This document shows positions 52,701 to 64,000 of a stretch of 64,000 nt of DNA, piece after piece. Each line of letters begins with the position of its first letter. The first letter of the stretch is position 1. The position numbers were made by a program, and so were the translations under genes. The notes below the pieces were generated by a model. It saw nothing but the letters and a program-made list of their open reading frames with translations, searched no databases and was not told the origin of the DNA. The stretch is from Patagioenas fasciata (taxonomy: Eukaryota > Chordata > Aves > Columbiformes > Columbidae): NCBI RefSeq assembly GCF_037038585.1, contig NC_092521.1:48214398-48278397 (forward strand), read 5' to 3'.

Positions 52701-55700
52701 TTTCACCCTGGTTATTTTTGATCCTTATGCTACAAAATGCTGAAGAGCAGGGGTGTCTCTGGGATTCAAACACAGGGTAGTCACTGGGTATCCTAGGATT
52801 CACTGGGCAGTACTTCACCTTCCTTCACCCCATCTTCAGTTATGGACCACATGCAATCTTGAATTATCTTTGGTCCAGCCTACTGCTAGAAGAATCATGA
52901 CACTTGTTTGCTTAGTTAGATTTCCACTCATTTTCTTACAAAAGCTTTAAATTAGAACTTACAGACATCATTAATTTAAGAGTTTTATTTACATGAGGAC
53001 TGAAATAGTTGCAACTTTCTTCTCTAGCACTGTGTCAGCATGGAGTTGTTTATCACATATATAGTACAGTCAGCATTTTTGTACTGTTTTCATCAGACAA
53101 CGTAAAGTTCCTGGGGGGCTATTAATCACAGACAGAATGTTAAGCCTTACACTATTTTTTCTTCTCTATTTTCTTTTTCTTTGGCCAGAAACATATGAGA
53201 AAATCTATGTAGAAATAGGGCTCAGTATATTGTTATTTCTCAGACAGAGGCTCAAATCATTTTAATACACTATAACATATAGTGAGCACCATTCATGAGA
53301 ACTAGTGTTTGGATTGAATTATGTCGCTACTCTGAAGAGAGTTTAAGAAAACCTAATAGTTGATCCTTTGGGAAATACAACAGCTACACAGGGACAGTTT
53401 ATTTTTGAATAAGTTGAGTTGAATGTAGATTCTCACGGATACACTGAACATAATTTCTATAGTGAGCGTCACTTGCAAATGTACAGCTGTGTACACAAAG
53501 GACTTTGAATGTATATAAGAAGCTATCTCTTAATTCAGTTGTCTAGTTTTTTTGTGTTTATTTGCCACAAATACTTCACAATTTCAGTGGTTTTTCATGT
53601 TAGTCCACTGATAGATCACATCCTTAGTTTTTTAAATATTTAGGCTTAACAAAAATCTACAAAATGAGAAATTGTCTACAGGCCGTATGTATTAAAAGTC
53701 ACATCTATCATTTTTCTATTCCCTTCATTCAATCTATGTGTTACTGGTGTCATATTTGCCTTTGTAAAAGCAGAAAGACTAAATACATGGAGCACTCTTC
53801 CCCAGTTCTTATCCCACTTGGGAAGACAAATCTCACTGTCATTCACACTAATACAAACTTACTAGATTAGTACCACTGAGCTGAACTGACCTAATCTACG
53901 TGGGAAAAATTATTTCAAAATTAAGTTTAATTAATGGTGTGAGAGATGACAAATCCAAGAAGAGAATACAACTTTAAACTAGGAAAATTCAAAACAAGAG
54001 AGAAATATTACATCAAATCCACCCAATCAGAACTGATAATTCTGTCTGCAAAACCCTCATCTTGCTTCCTCTTCAGGAAAAGATTATGTCAGTAATGTAC
54101 AGGACCTGATTTCAGACAAATACTTTATGGTGTGACTAGTTTTAATAATATAAATTATTCAAATAAAGCATATTTACAAAATCAGGCAGTGAAATAGCTC
54201 AGAAAACTGCATCCTTCAGTGTCTTTTAGTAAAGCACTCTGTTGTAGCCTAGAAGCACAGAATTTTGCATGGAGGTCTTGGTAGAAAAGTAAAAGATAAC
54301 TGTACTTTAAAAAATGTTTGAGAGCTGAATTTTCCACTTAATGTGCAGCATTAAAATCACTGACTTAGATTTAGATATATTTTCTTACTGTCTTGATTTT
54401 TGCATGGATAGCTTTCACATAAATCAATGATGATGCTACACTTGGATCATCTCTTTCTTATACCATCAAAACTGGAGAAAAAGACATTGCTTCCTCTCCT
54501 CTTTTTTCTGCCCCACTGGCTTTCATTTGGGAAGGATGAGAAACCATGTCTAACCCAAGGAAAGGAATGAAATACAGACAAGCTACATAGCAATCTGCAG
54601 TTTAAGCCTGGCCTGAGACCAGCCTCTGCAGTGCTCCCTTTCAGAGAAGCAGCTTACCTACCTTCCATAAGTATGTGAAAGCCTGTTTCTTTTCTACGTT
54701 TTGTCAACACTTGTTTATCTCATCCTACCAAATCGCCTTGAATTGAGTTGCGCGTCTTCAAAATGAATCCAAGGCTCAAACAAACTATCGACGTTCTCTG
54801 CCCCCACCCAAGAAAGTTTCTTTTTTTCTGTTGGCAATGATCCATGGCACTTAAATTCTGTCTTCCACAACAGGCTTATAGAAAGCTAAAGAAAGAACTA
54901 CTGTGCTAGTGAAGGAAACGTAACTCTAAGATTCTCATTTGAAACTGGTAGAGCTAGTAAGCATAATGTGAATTTTCCTTATTAGTTTATTTCTTCACTT
55001 TTTATATGACTGATTTTCCAACACACTCTATTTGTCATTTTCAAGATCCTACTATGGGTTGCCAGAACAACAGTCATCTTCATGATGATGAAAGAATAAG
55101 GGCCCTGAGACTATATCTCAGTTTGTCAAGAATTGATTTGAAGCCCATTTTAACAAGGCTAGCAACTACTGTCTTATACAGAAGTGAAAAAGGTGACAAA
55201 CTCTCTCAGTTAATCCATGTTCTCAGCTGGTTCCTGCCCAGCCATGTTTATGCTACCACCAGTCTGGAGAGACTTCAAACTGGACAGTCTGGCTGTCTTG
55301 CGTATTTCTTCTCACTGACTTTTAATGTTAACTCAAGGCAAAGGTTTTCTTTGATATGTGGTCTTAATAAAGCAACCTTACCAGAAATCTTGTCTCTGGG
55401 GTCTAGGCATATTCAAGTTGAAGGGAAAATAAGTCCAGACTTCTGGAAAATGCATTTCCTTGAATAGATGTCTCATCCAATGTCACCCGATAAGGAACCT
55501 ATGATTTCATGGCAGAACTTTAAGCAACTCAAGCCTGCTTCCCACTGACCTTTGTCTCACACTGTTTTCAATATTTTTCCTGTTATTCCTGATTACAAAT
55601 AAATTAACTCTTACTATCATTTATGAACCTGATTAGGACCATAAAAATACACCTTTGCCCATTTTCTGCAGCTCATTATTCCCCTCCCTCTTATTTTTAA

Positions 55701-57420
55701 CTGAATGTGATTCATAGAACAATAATGAGAATGAGAAAGACGTGCTAAATGCATTCTTGCAACTAAAGGTGCATGATTGCTCCCTGACATACATGCTCTC
55801 TACTGTTTTCCCCAAGCTTGCTGTAAAAATGGTGACATTCCCATGGGGAAAATGCTTCCATTAAAAGAATACAGTGTTTTTATGTGCAACTTATATTTAT
55901 TTAACCATAATATTGTTTGAAGTTTGAATCAGTCTCAGCACTTCCTCACCTTGTTTGATAATTATATTTGTCATATATCAGCTCATCCATTTCCATACTT
56001 GCTGTTCAGCTAAGTAAAACTGTAGGGACCTTTTAATTGTTCCTCAACTCTAACTCCTTCCTTCCATGGTTGTAAATTTTTCCCTTCACTTGTTCTCATG
56101 TATTTATTGGTTCCTTGCTGCAGGTGATATGACTAAACACAATAGTCCAGGAGTGATCTGAATAGAGAGGTACAATGACAACGCTGTTGTGCAAAATGAT
56201 TGTTCATTTGGTTTACTACACAAAATCACATTGCTTTTGTTGTCACTGCATTATTTTGCTAACTCCTCTCTAGATATTTACCTGCTCTCAGCCCCAGATC
56301 TCTTTCAGGATGACGCATCTCACTGTTGCCTTCCCCTGGAATATCTGGGATTCGGAAACACTTCAATTCTGTTCTCTAGACAAATCACACCTCTCTATCT
56401 GAACCAGTGTCAGGACATCTAGGGAAATAAAAATAATAATATTTCCTCTGGTCATTTCTAGTTTGGTGAGATTTACTTGCTTTCTTATAATTCTGCAGAA
56501 GCAGAAAAGGATTAGGTTCTATATCACACAAACCCAACAACCCAAAGAAGACACGTTCACTTGCTTAGTACTCATCAGCTCCTTATACACACATGTATTT
56601 ATATAACATTTAAAGATGCTTGACATAATAGAAGACCTCATGTAAATTAGGGAGCATTAATTTTGCAGTTACCCTGGTCTTCCATCTTACCTACCAAACT
56701 CTTTTTGCTTTCCAAATATCTAAAGAATTTTCCTGAGCACAAGGAAAAGGAAGAATTGTACCAAGAAACTTGCTGACCCCTTTCTAAATGTCATGCAAGT
56801 GATTCCGAACATAGACAAATCTCTTTTCTCTTGGTTCCTATGGAAACATCCACCTCCACTCTCCTTTATCACCTTATAGCCTATTTCTCATGTCTCTAGG
56901 TATTTTCTTCCTCTGCTTCCCAAAGTGCTTTTATTGAATATACTTTCCATATTTACTCCTTATGTGATTTGACACTTTCTGTATCATTGATGGAAGCATT
57001 CAGAAGGATTTCAAGAGAATATTTCCCCCACCCCTTGGCAAAATCTCCATAACTTCACTGGGGGAAAGGGTGGCCTGTCAGGATTTCCTCAGAGACATAT
57101 TCTTATTTTAGATATGCTTCTGCCAAAGAGGCTGCGGATGTTCACCACCAAGATAAGTAGACTGGGTGGCTGAAGATCATATCTAGACTTCTTCAATATT
57201 AAAATCATACATTTGCCTGTAAAATTAATCAAGGTAATAAGTGTAAGCATCTATTTATGTGCAGGCAGAAATGCAAAATACAGGTTAGTCAGGTAATTTT
57301 CAATATTTGGCTTATTTTTCTAAAGCAAAGTGATGCTTGTGATAGATTTAGTGCATTAAACCTAATTGCAACTTTAGAAAAAGCATAATTTCAGAAGAAA
57401 GTATTACAGACTGTGAGTCA
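49721..57420. other. non-coding DNA, including an ATTA-rich stretch
   Basis: No gene supported. The open frame at 55006-55467 (153 codons) is the longest outside CR1-related frames, but it has no recognisable domain and is about what chance gives in a window this size. The interval 52060-52560 is exceptionally AT-rich with repeated homeodomain-type ATTA/TAAT cores and octamer-like TATGCATA and ATTTGCAT words. A GC-richer patch lies at 50500-50880 without identifiable product. Confidence 0.55.
50054..50075. repeat. 9-bp inverted repeat resembling CR1 terminal octamers
   Basis: AGAATCATA (50054-50062) and TATGATTCT (50067-50075) are exact reverse complements separated by ACTC. Both arms equal the CR1 3' terminal sequence in its two orientations, but no CR1 body is visible on either side. 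Confidence 0.6.
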
Positions 57421-58668
57421 GAATCATAGAATGCCCTGAATTGGAAGGGACCCACAAGGATCATCAAGTCCAACTCCTGTCCCTGTATGTGACAACCCCA
57501 CAGTTCATACCATGTGTCTGAGGGTGTTGTCCAGTCTCTTCTTGAACACTGTCAGGCTTGGGGCCGTGACACCTCCCTGGGGAGCCTGTTCCAGTGCTCC
57601 ACCACCCTCTGGGTGGGAAGAACCTTTTCCTAATGTCCAGCCTAAACATCCCCTGGCACATCTTCCTGCCATTCCCTCAGATTCTCTCATTGGTCACTAA
57701 AGAGAAGAGTTTTCCCTTTGTGAGGAAGCTGTAGACTGCAATGGGGTCTTGTCTTAGTCTTCTCTTCTCCAGGTTGAACAAACCAAGTGAGCTTAGCTGC
57801 TCCTCATATGGCTTCCCCTCCAAACCATTCACCAACTTTGCGTCCCTCTTCTGGACACACTCCCATAGCTTAATATCTTTTTTATCCTGAGGCACCCAGA
57901 ACTGCACCCAGTGCTCCAGGTGAGGTTGCACCAGTGCAGAGCAGAGCAAGACAATCACCTCCCTTACCCAGCTGGCAATGCTGTGCTGGATGCACCCCAG
58001 GACACGGTTGGCCCTTTTGGCTGCCGGGGCACACTGTTGGCTCATGTTCAACTTGCCACCAACCAGAACCCCCCAGATTCCTCTCCACAGAGCTGCTTTC
58101 CAGCATCTCATCCCTGAGTCTGCATGTGCAGACAGGGTTGCCATGTCCCAGGTGCAAAATCCAGCACTTCCTCTTGTTAAACTTCATGCAGTTGGTAATT
58201 GCCCAGTTCTCCAATTCGTCCAGATCCCTCTGAAGGGCGTCTCTGCCCTTGAGAGTGTTGACAGCTCCCCCCAATTTTGTGTAATCAGCAAACTCACTAA
58301 GCAATCCCTCAGGTCCTGAGGCCAAGTCATTTATGAAGACATTGAAGAGTGCTGACCCTAAGATGGATCCCTGCGGAATCCCACTAGCGACTGGTCGTCA
58401 TCCCAACATAATCCCATTTACTAGAAGCCGTTGAGCCTGGTCCATCAGCCAATTGCTCCCCAACTGCATTGTGTGTTTATCCAACTGTATGCTGGACATC
58501 TTGTCCAGGAGAATACGGTGGGAGATGGTATCAAAGGCTTTACTGAAATCCAAAAGGATCACATCGACAGGCTTGGTCAGCTAGATCAATAACCTTGTTG
58601 TAGAATGAAATCAAGTTTGTTAAGCAAGACTTTCCCCTCATGAACCCATGCTGGCTGGAACCAATGAC
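57421..58668 (-). mobile_element. CR1 LINE, 5'-truncated, reverse transcriptase half plus 3' end
   Basis: This is a chicken-repeat-1 type non-LTR retrotransposon lying on the minus strand. Its 3' terminus is at the low coordinate, where the + strand reads GAATCATAGAATG, the complement of the ATTCTATGATTC tail typical of CR1. This is followed by the usual 3' UTR block (TTGGAAGGGACC, ATCATCAAGTCCAACTCC). Reading upstream on the minus strand gives the C-terminal ORF2 region and then the reverse transcriptase core, ending near 58668 in the segment just before motif A. A full CR1 is about 4.5 kb, so this copy is 5'-truncated, the normal outcome of incomplete target-primed reverse transcription. 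It is dead because of frameshifts and altered catalytic residues. Identification rests on direct reading of conserved CR1 protein and tail motifs. The subfamily was not determined. Confidence 0.97.
57505..58668 (-). pseudogene. CR1 ORF2 reverse transcriptase remnant
   Basis: The minus strand encodes, in broken frames, the reverse transcriptase part of CR1 ORF2. From the 5' side one can read a segment resembling HGFMRGKSCLTN, then motif A as DFSKAFDT (58531-58550), then LLDKMSS and WLMDQAQR, then PQGSIL. The catalytic motif normally read as FADD appears as FADY (about 58281-58295), so the second aspartate is replaced by tyrosine. Downstream follow MKFNKRKC, LNMSQQCAPAAKRANRVLGCI, LVQPHLEHWVQFW, LSSLGLFNLEKRRLR and finally SLTVFKKRLDNTL. 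The frame changes near 58140 and again near 57690, and part of the segment between LEKRRLR and the terminal block seems shortened. In an active element this enzyme copies CR1 RNA at a nicked target. Here it cannot be functional. Confidence in the family is high because many motifs occur in the correct order. Confidence 0.96.
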
Positions 58669-60037
58669 CAATGAGTGATATTACCTTCAAACCCTGAAGA
58701 GATAATTTCAGTCTCACTACATTCCTTTGTAAAGAAAAAGGAAGGTGGCCAAGGAACAAAGTCCTTTCTGAATGTCTGGAATAATATTATGCTGTATCCA
58801 GAGGAGTGAGTTTTTACATGACCTGGTGAAAAGCAAACTTATCTGACCTCAAGATTAATTAACTTTTTTAGTTATAACACTACTTCTGTCTCTCAGAAAA
58901 AAGGGATCTGTTTTTAACAAGGATGTCATCAATGAAAATTACAGTGTGGTTTCATTAATAATTTTATCACCAAATTTGGGGTGCAACAATCTCTGGGTAC
59001 AAGCAGAAACATACATCTGCATATGAAAAGGAGGGAGAAATGTTTTAAATCTATTCTAATACCAAAGCAAATTCTAGCACCAAGTCATGAAATTACCACC
59101 AAACAGCAGTGATGGAACTACATACTGAAGCGTGATAAGAAAACAAGCTAAAGACCAAGCTTTGGGCATGTTTCTAAAAAAGGAAGGCCCGAGTAACCTT
59201 TGGTTAACAGGTTTTTTTTGCACTCTTTGCATTCTTACTAGATGATGCACAGAGAAGATAGTAACATTTATCATTTCAAAACATGAAAGAATTTCAGACA
59301 GGACTTGCATTTGGGGGCACATAAGTCTCAAGGTTGTCTTTTTGCCAATGTGCTGTAACATTATTGCACTCAGGGTGCACTGCTGACAGTCACTGTTCTG
59401 CAAAAATGACAGAAAATAGGGAACAGGAGTAAGCAGTTTCACTTCTTGCACACAAAATGTCAACTTAGCTGTTATCTTATGGCCTAAGTGATTAGTAGAA
59501 ATACACAATCATTTCTGAAGCTGTTTACTGTATCTGCCACAGAGGCAGCCAAATTCCCAAGCTATTTGAAATCTTTTGCTTCCGATTCTCAGGGCTGCCT
59601 GCTTATATAGAGAGGATGATTCAGTCTCTCACAGTGATTTTGCTGCCAAGTTTTTGCGTGCTGTTGTTTTATTTTCTAACTCACTTCCCTTTAAGTAATG
59701 TTCTCTTTTACCAGGGGGATGAAGCGATCAGGCATTTTTCAGTACAAAGAAGCCACCAATCAAACATTTGTTGCATAATTTAAACATGTGGTGAGGGAGA
59801 GAATACCGGTATAATTCCATTGTGTTGTTTACCCAGCGTACCCAGATAAAGTCCCTGAAGGCACTGTAAGCATATTAAAAGGAAAAAAAAAAAAAGATAT
59901 TGCCTTTTCCCTCTTTTTCTTGCTCCCTCATTACACACTGGGCTTTCTTCCAAAATACTGAAGGTCAGTCTGAGGGGCTTTTTATAACTTAATCCTTAGA
60001 ATCTGGGATCTACAGTTATTTTTTCCTCACTTAAAAG

Positions 60038-60088
60038 AAAAAAAAAATTTTTTTTTTTTCCGGTTTAGACTTCTTTTTTTTTTTTTTA
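60038..60088. repeat. oligo-A / oligo-T cluster
   Basis: A run of 10 A flows directly into a run of about 12 T, followed after CCGGTTTAGACTTC by about 15 more T. The A/T pair is self-complementary. Confidence 0.93.
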
Positions 60089-61974
60089 ATTTCCTAAAGG
60101 GGAAGTTGGATTCTCAGGTCCATTGGAAATTACTTTTTCTTTTCTTCCAATGTGTCTGGCTTTCAAAAGGCCTTCAATTGTCTAATATAAAACTTCCTGA
60201 TTTGTCTGTTCGAATGTCTCATATAAAGCAGAATGCTTCAAACTGCTTCCTCTGACAGATTGTACTTATTTGATTTTCTAATTCTGAGATAATTTATTAT
60301 GATAAATTACATTATTATGATAGTGAATTACATCAGTAATTGCTGTTATATTGGCTTCCAGGCTTGTTAAAACATTATGTTTCTGTTGTAAAACATTTTG
60401 CACTTACGTATCTTAGTACCATGCTCTATGATTGTAATAAATACACTGTATTTATATGTTATCTTTCACTGAGGAAGAGACTGGATCGTTTACAATATCC
60501 ATTTGTGATAATATACAAGACTCTACAGAGAGCTTTAGCAAGAAAAAAGGGGTTTTCTTTGGATGTACATGATACAAACTTCAGTACAAGCACTCTGACA
60601 CCCTATTCTTTATATGAAATTAGATCCAAACACCAACTGTCTTCCACTAAAAGACTATTTGGAAAGTGCATCATCAAACATTAAAGAGAAGCTTTATCTA
60701 GGGACACCCTAGGAACTGTGTGTGAATATCCCATATTCTAGTGTTTCCCAAACTATGGTCCCTGGAAATCATAGGTCAAAGGCACCACCACACCTTTCAT
60801 GGGAGAGCACACATCTTTCTCGCCTGATCATATCAGGGATATGATGAAATGGGGAAAAAGTTAACTCTAAAAATTATATGCTTTGGAAGCAAAATTAATT
60901 TGCTTTGTATATTCATATCATGATAAATTGAAAAAATGGTGTCATCCTACAGAATGCATATCCCACAAGCGTGCCTCTCACTTGCAAATTTTACACTGAA
61001 ACAGATGTAGCTATGTAAAGAAGCAAAAACGTAGTCCTCCAACTTCTGAGTTTTTTGGGGAAAAGTATTTAACAGATAGTGTACTACCTTTTGCTTCAGT
61101 AGTGATAGAAGCAAAACCTGTGTGTGGGTTTAGCACCAAAGAGCCACAGTGGTATTTGTTCCAAACTGAAATATGCTTCTTACTGACTTTGATTGACAAC
61201 TGAAGTCAAAGATGCCTGAGCCTTTTGTTCCTCAAGGGCCTGACCAAAAAATTTTGATATATCTACGTTAGACAGCCCAATGTCTGTTTTAAAGAACCTA
61301 TCCCCATAAGCATCATCTAAAATCCAGAGCTGGGAACTGTTCTCCCTATATCACATCAGAGAATCAAGTGCCTTAGGACTATGACTCAAAAGCTCATACC
61401 CTCGCCTCAGGAAGGAATAGGCCACTCAAACATATCAATCCAAAGGGGTAAACTTGTGGTTTTCTTTATGTTGGTGCCTGAGAACCAGCACTGTCCATAA
61501 CTCAAGGGGATTCAGAATTGCATTCTTCACCACTTCACACTTTTTCTGAGAGTGAGTTTGTGGGGTGCGATGTGGGAAGTCTTGCTTGGCCTGACCAGTT
61601 TTCACATGGACAATAACTTGACATCTCCATGACATGCGATAGAGTAGTTGCTTAACTGCCTTAGCAAAACAGGGAATCAGAAATGACATGGTTTCCACAG
61701 AACAGTGTTTGGGGCTTACATTGGACCTGCAAGGCCAAATATTTTTCAGTATGCTGTCTAAGATCTGGAAATCTTTTGAAAATAACTCACATGCAGGGAG
61801 AAATGTAAGTCAGAGGAATATCTTGGTACCTTATTAGTGACCTTCTGACCAATGGACCTAACTGAAGAAGTGACAGAAACCATGCTTTTAGCTTTGCCGA
61901 GAGTGCCACCATACAGGTTTGTGAGCTGGGCTGCAGGGCAACCTAGCATCATTCTCAAAGTTATAATAAACTAG

Positions 61975-62070
61975 ATTCTTGGACACATAGTCTCATTTAG
62001 GTTGGAAAAGACCTTTAGGACCATCAAGTCCAACCGTAAACCTACCATTGCCAAGTCCTCCAAGCAAAGT
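61975..62070 (-). mobile_element. CR1 LINE 3' tail fragment
   Basis: A minus-strand CR1 3' end. The + strand reads ATTTAGGTTGGAAAAGACC, TTTAGGACCATCAAGTCCAA and then CCTACCATTGCCAAGTCCTC, the standard order of the CR1 3' UTR read backwards. The terminal octamer is degraded (ACACATAGTCTC). The fragment fades out near 62070, so only the last hundred or so bases of the element were inserted or remain recognisable. Confidence 0.9.
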
Positions 62071-62907
62071 AGCAGCAATAACAAGCAGGACACACTTGTA
62101 CATTGATGGCAAGCTAAGAGCAAGCTTTTTAGTGACCATGTGCAGTGGCTAGGCTGTTTCCAGTCACCAAAAGACATGAATAAGGACTCTACAAGTCTTC
62201 CTCTGCCACTGAACAATACTAAAGGAACTGAGACTGCAGACTGCTGTTTCCATACCAATTATGTTCAGGAGTGTTTCCCAATTTCTATCTTAAAAGGCAG
62301 CTGTCAGTTCCTACTGCAAATTCTTCCCTTCCACAATTTTTAGCTAATGACTGATTTCTGAACTGACCTGGAGTTTGCCTAACCCTAACAAGAAAGTTTG
62401 TTCACAAGAGAATGCTGGGCCATCTCTAACTCAGTTGATAAAATCACTGCCCTTGCAATGACGGAAACATCAGTACTTACAGAAAGTAAGGAGATTTTTT
62501 TAGTGTTATTGAAGCATTAGCTTTGGATGCTGGGTTTTAGTAATAAGAAAATGGGTCTTTCCCTCACAGTGTTAACGATCATAGGAGAGAAATGCAACAT
62601 GATTGCATTGTTAGCAAGAAAATTGACATAACAAGGCTTGCTGGTTTCATAACCTATATTCACTTAGGTATTCTAGCTTCTATCCTGCTGAAAATTAACT
62701 GTTTAGTGGTAGTCAGTGGTAACTGATTTCCAATGAAAACATTTATTGCACTTGTTATTTTCAATATCTATTATTTAAAAACTTGAGACTTGCTAGACCA
62801 GAGAGTCTCAGCTTAAAAGGTATTGCAACCAGATCTCATAACATCATAATGCCTCTACCTCTCTCATGTTGTCAAATGAAAAGACCCCACCTAGAACCTT
62901 ACTGTCT

Positions 62908-62970
62908 AAAAAACACACACAAACAAACAAAACAAAACAAAACAAAAAAACCAACCAAACAAAAAAGAAA
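62908..62970. repeat. A-rich tract with AAAC and AAAAC units
   Basis: CA repeats, then AAAC units, then four AAAAC units, then ACC-interrupted A runs. A + strand LINE or processed RNA tail was considered, but no body was recognised upstream. Confidence 0.93.
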
Positions 62971-64000
62971 CCTCACCTAAATCATATAGTAAGAAAGAGG
63001 TTTAGCTTTGAAAGAAGTATTTGGTGTGACTGGAACTTATAGAATCAGACCAGTGGAAGAAGAAATATGTTACCAATATAGATTTGAACAGTTTAACAAT
63101 CATAAAATATTTCTTTATGTTATTTATTTAAATAATGCATCGGTTAAAAGAAAATACTAAATATTTACAAAGAAACAGAAAAGGAGGAAAATGCAGTTTG
63201 CTAAAGTAATATCTGAGTGTGAAACTGTGATTCCTAAACTTTAATTTTCAAGTAGTGTCTGCCACTGAGACATCAGTATGCACAGTTCTGCTCTCCACCA
63301 GCTCTTCCAGGAGATGCCCTTACAGGGGCTCTTTCTTATAGCCAGTCATCTGAGGAAAGATTTTAAGGGAATCAACTCATATTCTTTTTTCATTCCTTGG
63401 ATCTTCTAATAGGCAACAGTTTCATGATATCAATATTTGTCTATAAGGAACCTGATGGAAATTACCAAGTTATTTAACATATATCACATAGTTCAAGGCA
63501 CAGATTTATTTCCTGGTATTTCTGATAGTTAAAATGTGCTAAAGCATATGGCTTATTTTTCTGTGTAGTTAGGGTTAACTTTGAATTCTCTGCAAGGTCA
63601 AGTATTTCTGAGCAAATTCAGAAAAGAGATTGACAGGCACTAGTGGGCTTATTGTTAATATTACTGTCTTGTTTGAATCTGATTCTGGTTTTGGGGGGAT
63701 CATTTTTCCCCAGATTTTTTTAAAAAGTTGATATGGCAAAAAAAGTAGACAGGTCTTTCTTAAGCTGTTGTAGATACAATTTCAAGTTCCATCAAGGACA
63801 CCTAAAGCATATTCTGTAAAATGTTCTAGGTATAAAATATCTAAAGGATTTTGGGTTTATGATTAACATTCTGAGCTGGTGTACTAACTGGTAAAGCAGT
63901 TGATGTGAGAAGCAATTCCAGCACATATTGTTATAAAAGTCAATATCATTGAAAGACACAAGAGTATGAAGGGGCATCCAGTTTCTGCTTTATAAATAAA

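Larger units (their letters stand above)
58669..64000. other. non-coding DNA
   Basis: Apart from the CR1 tail near 62 kb and the A/T clusters listed, no gene or RNA was seen. A minus-strand open frame at 59074-59508 (144 codons) has no recognised motif. Confidence 0.6.

Noticed and set aside
55006..55467. 153-codon forward open frame as a gene
   Set aside because: No known domain and no convincing splice or promoter context. One or so frame of this length is expected by chance in 64 kb of AT-rich DNA.
57911..58319. Forward open frames over the reverse-transcriptase-type CR1
   Set aside because: They are antisense to the CR1 ORF2 remnant, which explains the GC-rich open frames.
59074..59508. 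144-codon minus-strand open frame as a gene
   Set aside because: No recognisable motif or context. Length is compatible with chance.
62420..62465. tRNA-like phrase AACTCAGTTGATAAAATCAC and CCTTGCAATGACGG
   Set aside because: It resembles a tRNA A-box to anticodon region, but no acceptor stem or B-box pairing can be built, so neither a tRNA gene nor a SINE is supported.
1..64000. Search for CRISPR arrays, bacterial-type operons, defence islands, riboswitches and rRNA
   Set aside because: No regularly spaced repeats, ribosome-binding-site-linked gene strings or rRNA motifs are present. CR1 and the sequence composition indicate vertebrate nuclear DNA.

Overview
The window reads as a piece of bird nuclear genome. 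It is AT-rich, has no compact gene arrangement, carries many short A/T tracts and microsatellites, and contains several copies of CR1, the dominant avian LINE retrotransposon. Two CR1 copies keep long protein remnants, one of the endonuclease and one of the reverse transcriptase. The others are short 3' tails ending in the ATTCTATG-type octamer. I cannot tell the species, nor whether the window is an intergenic desert or lies inside a very long intron.

Layout. 1-15.4 kb: unique-looking AT-rich DNA with poly-A tracts, a compound TTA/CTA microsatellite (3920-3993) and a nested hairpin (3126-3173). 15.46-15.59 kb: a CR1 tail on the + strand. 15.6-46 kb: mostly unique DNA with a doubtful CR1 tail near 22.96 kb, a striking perfect inverted repeat at 30582-30657, a degraded CR1 tail at 35.5 kb, and A, T and GT runs. 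45.65-46.3 kb: a TTCTC pentanucleotide array followed by a probable MIR/CORE-SINE. 48.55-49.72 kb: a minus-strand CR1 whose endonuclease half is joined directly to the 3' tail with the reverse transcriptase missing. 49.7-57.4 kb: unique DNA, including a very ATTA-rich stretch near 52.0-52.6 kb. 57.42-58.67 kb: a 5'-truncated minus-strand CR1 with the reverse transcriptase half. 61.98-62.07 kb: another minus-strand CR1 tail.

No host protein-coding gene, rRNA, tRNA, CRISPR array or bacterial-type operon could be supported. Apart from the CR1 remnants, the open frames look no longer than chance would give in AT-rich DNA of this length, and none was recognised as a known protein. I did not find a new multi-gene system. 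The most unusual structure is the 30-bp perfect inverted repeat at 30.6 kb. The next most unusual are the internally deleted CR1 and one candidate orphan exon at 32.2-32.5 kb.
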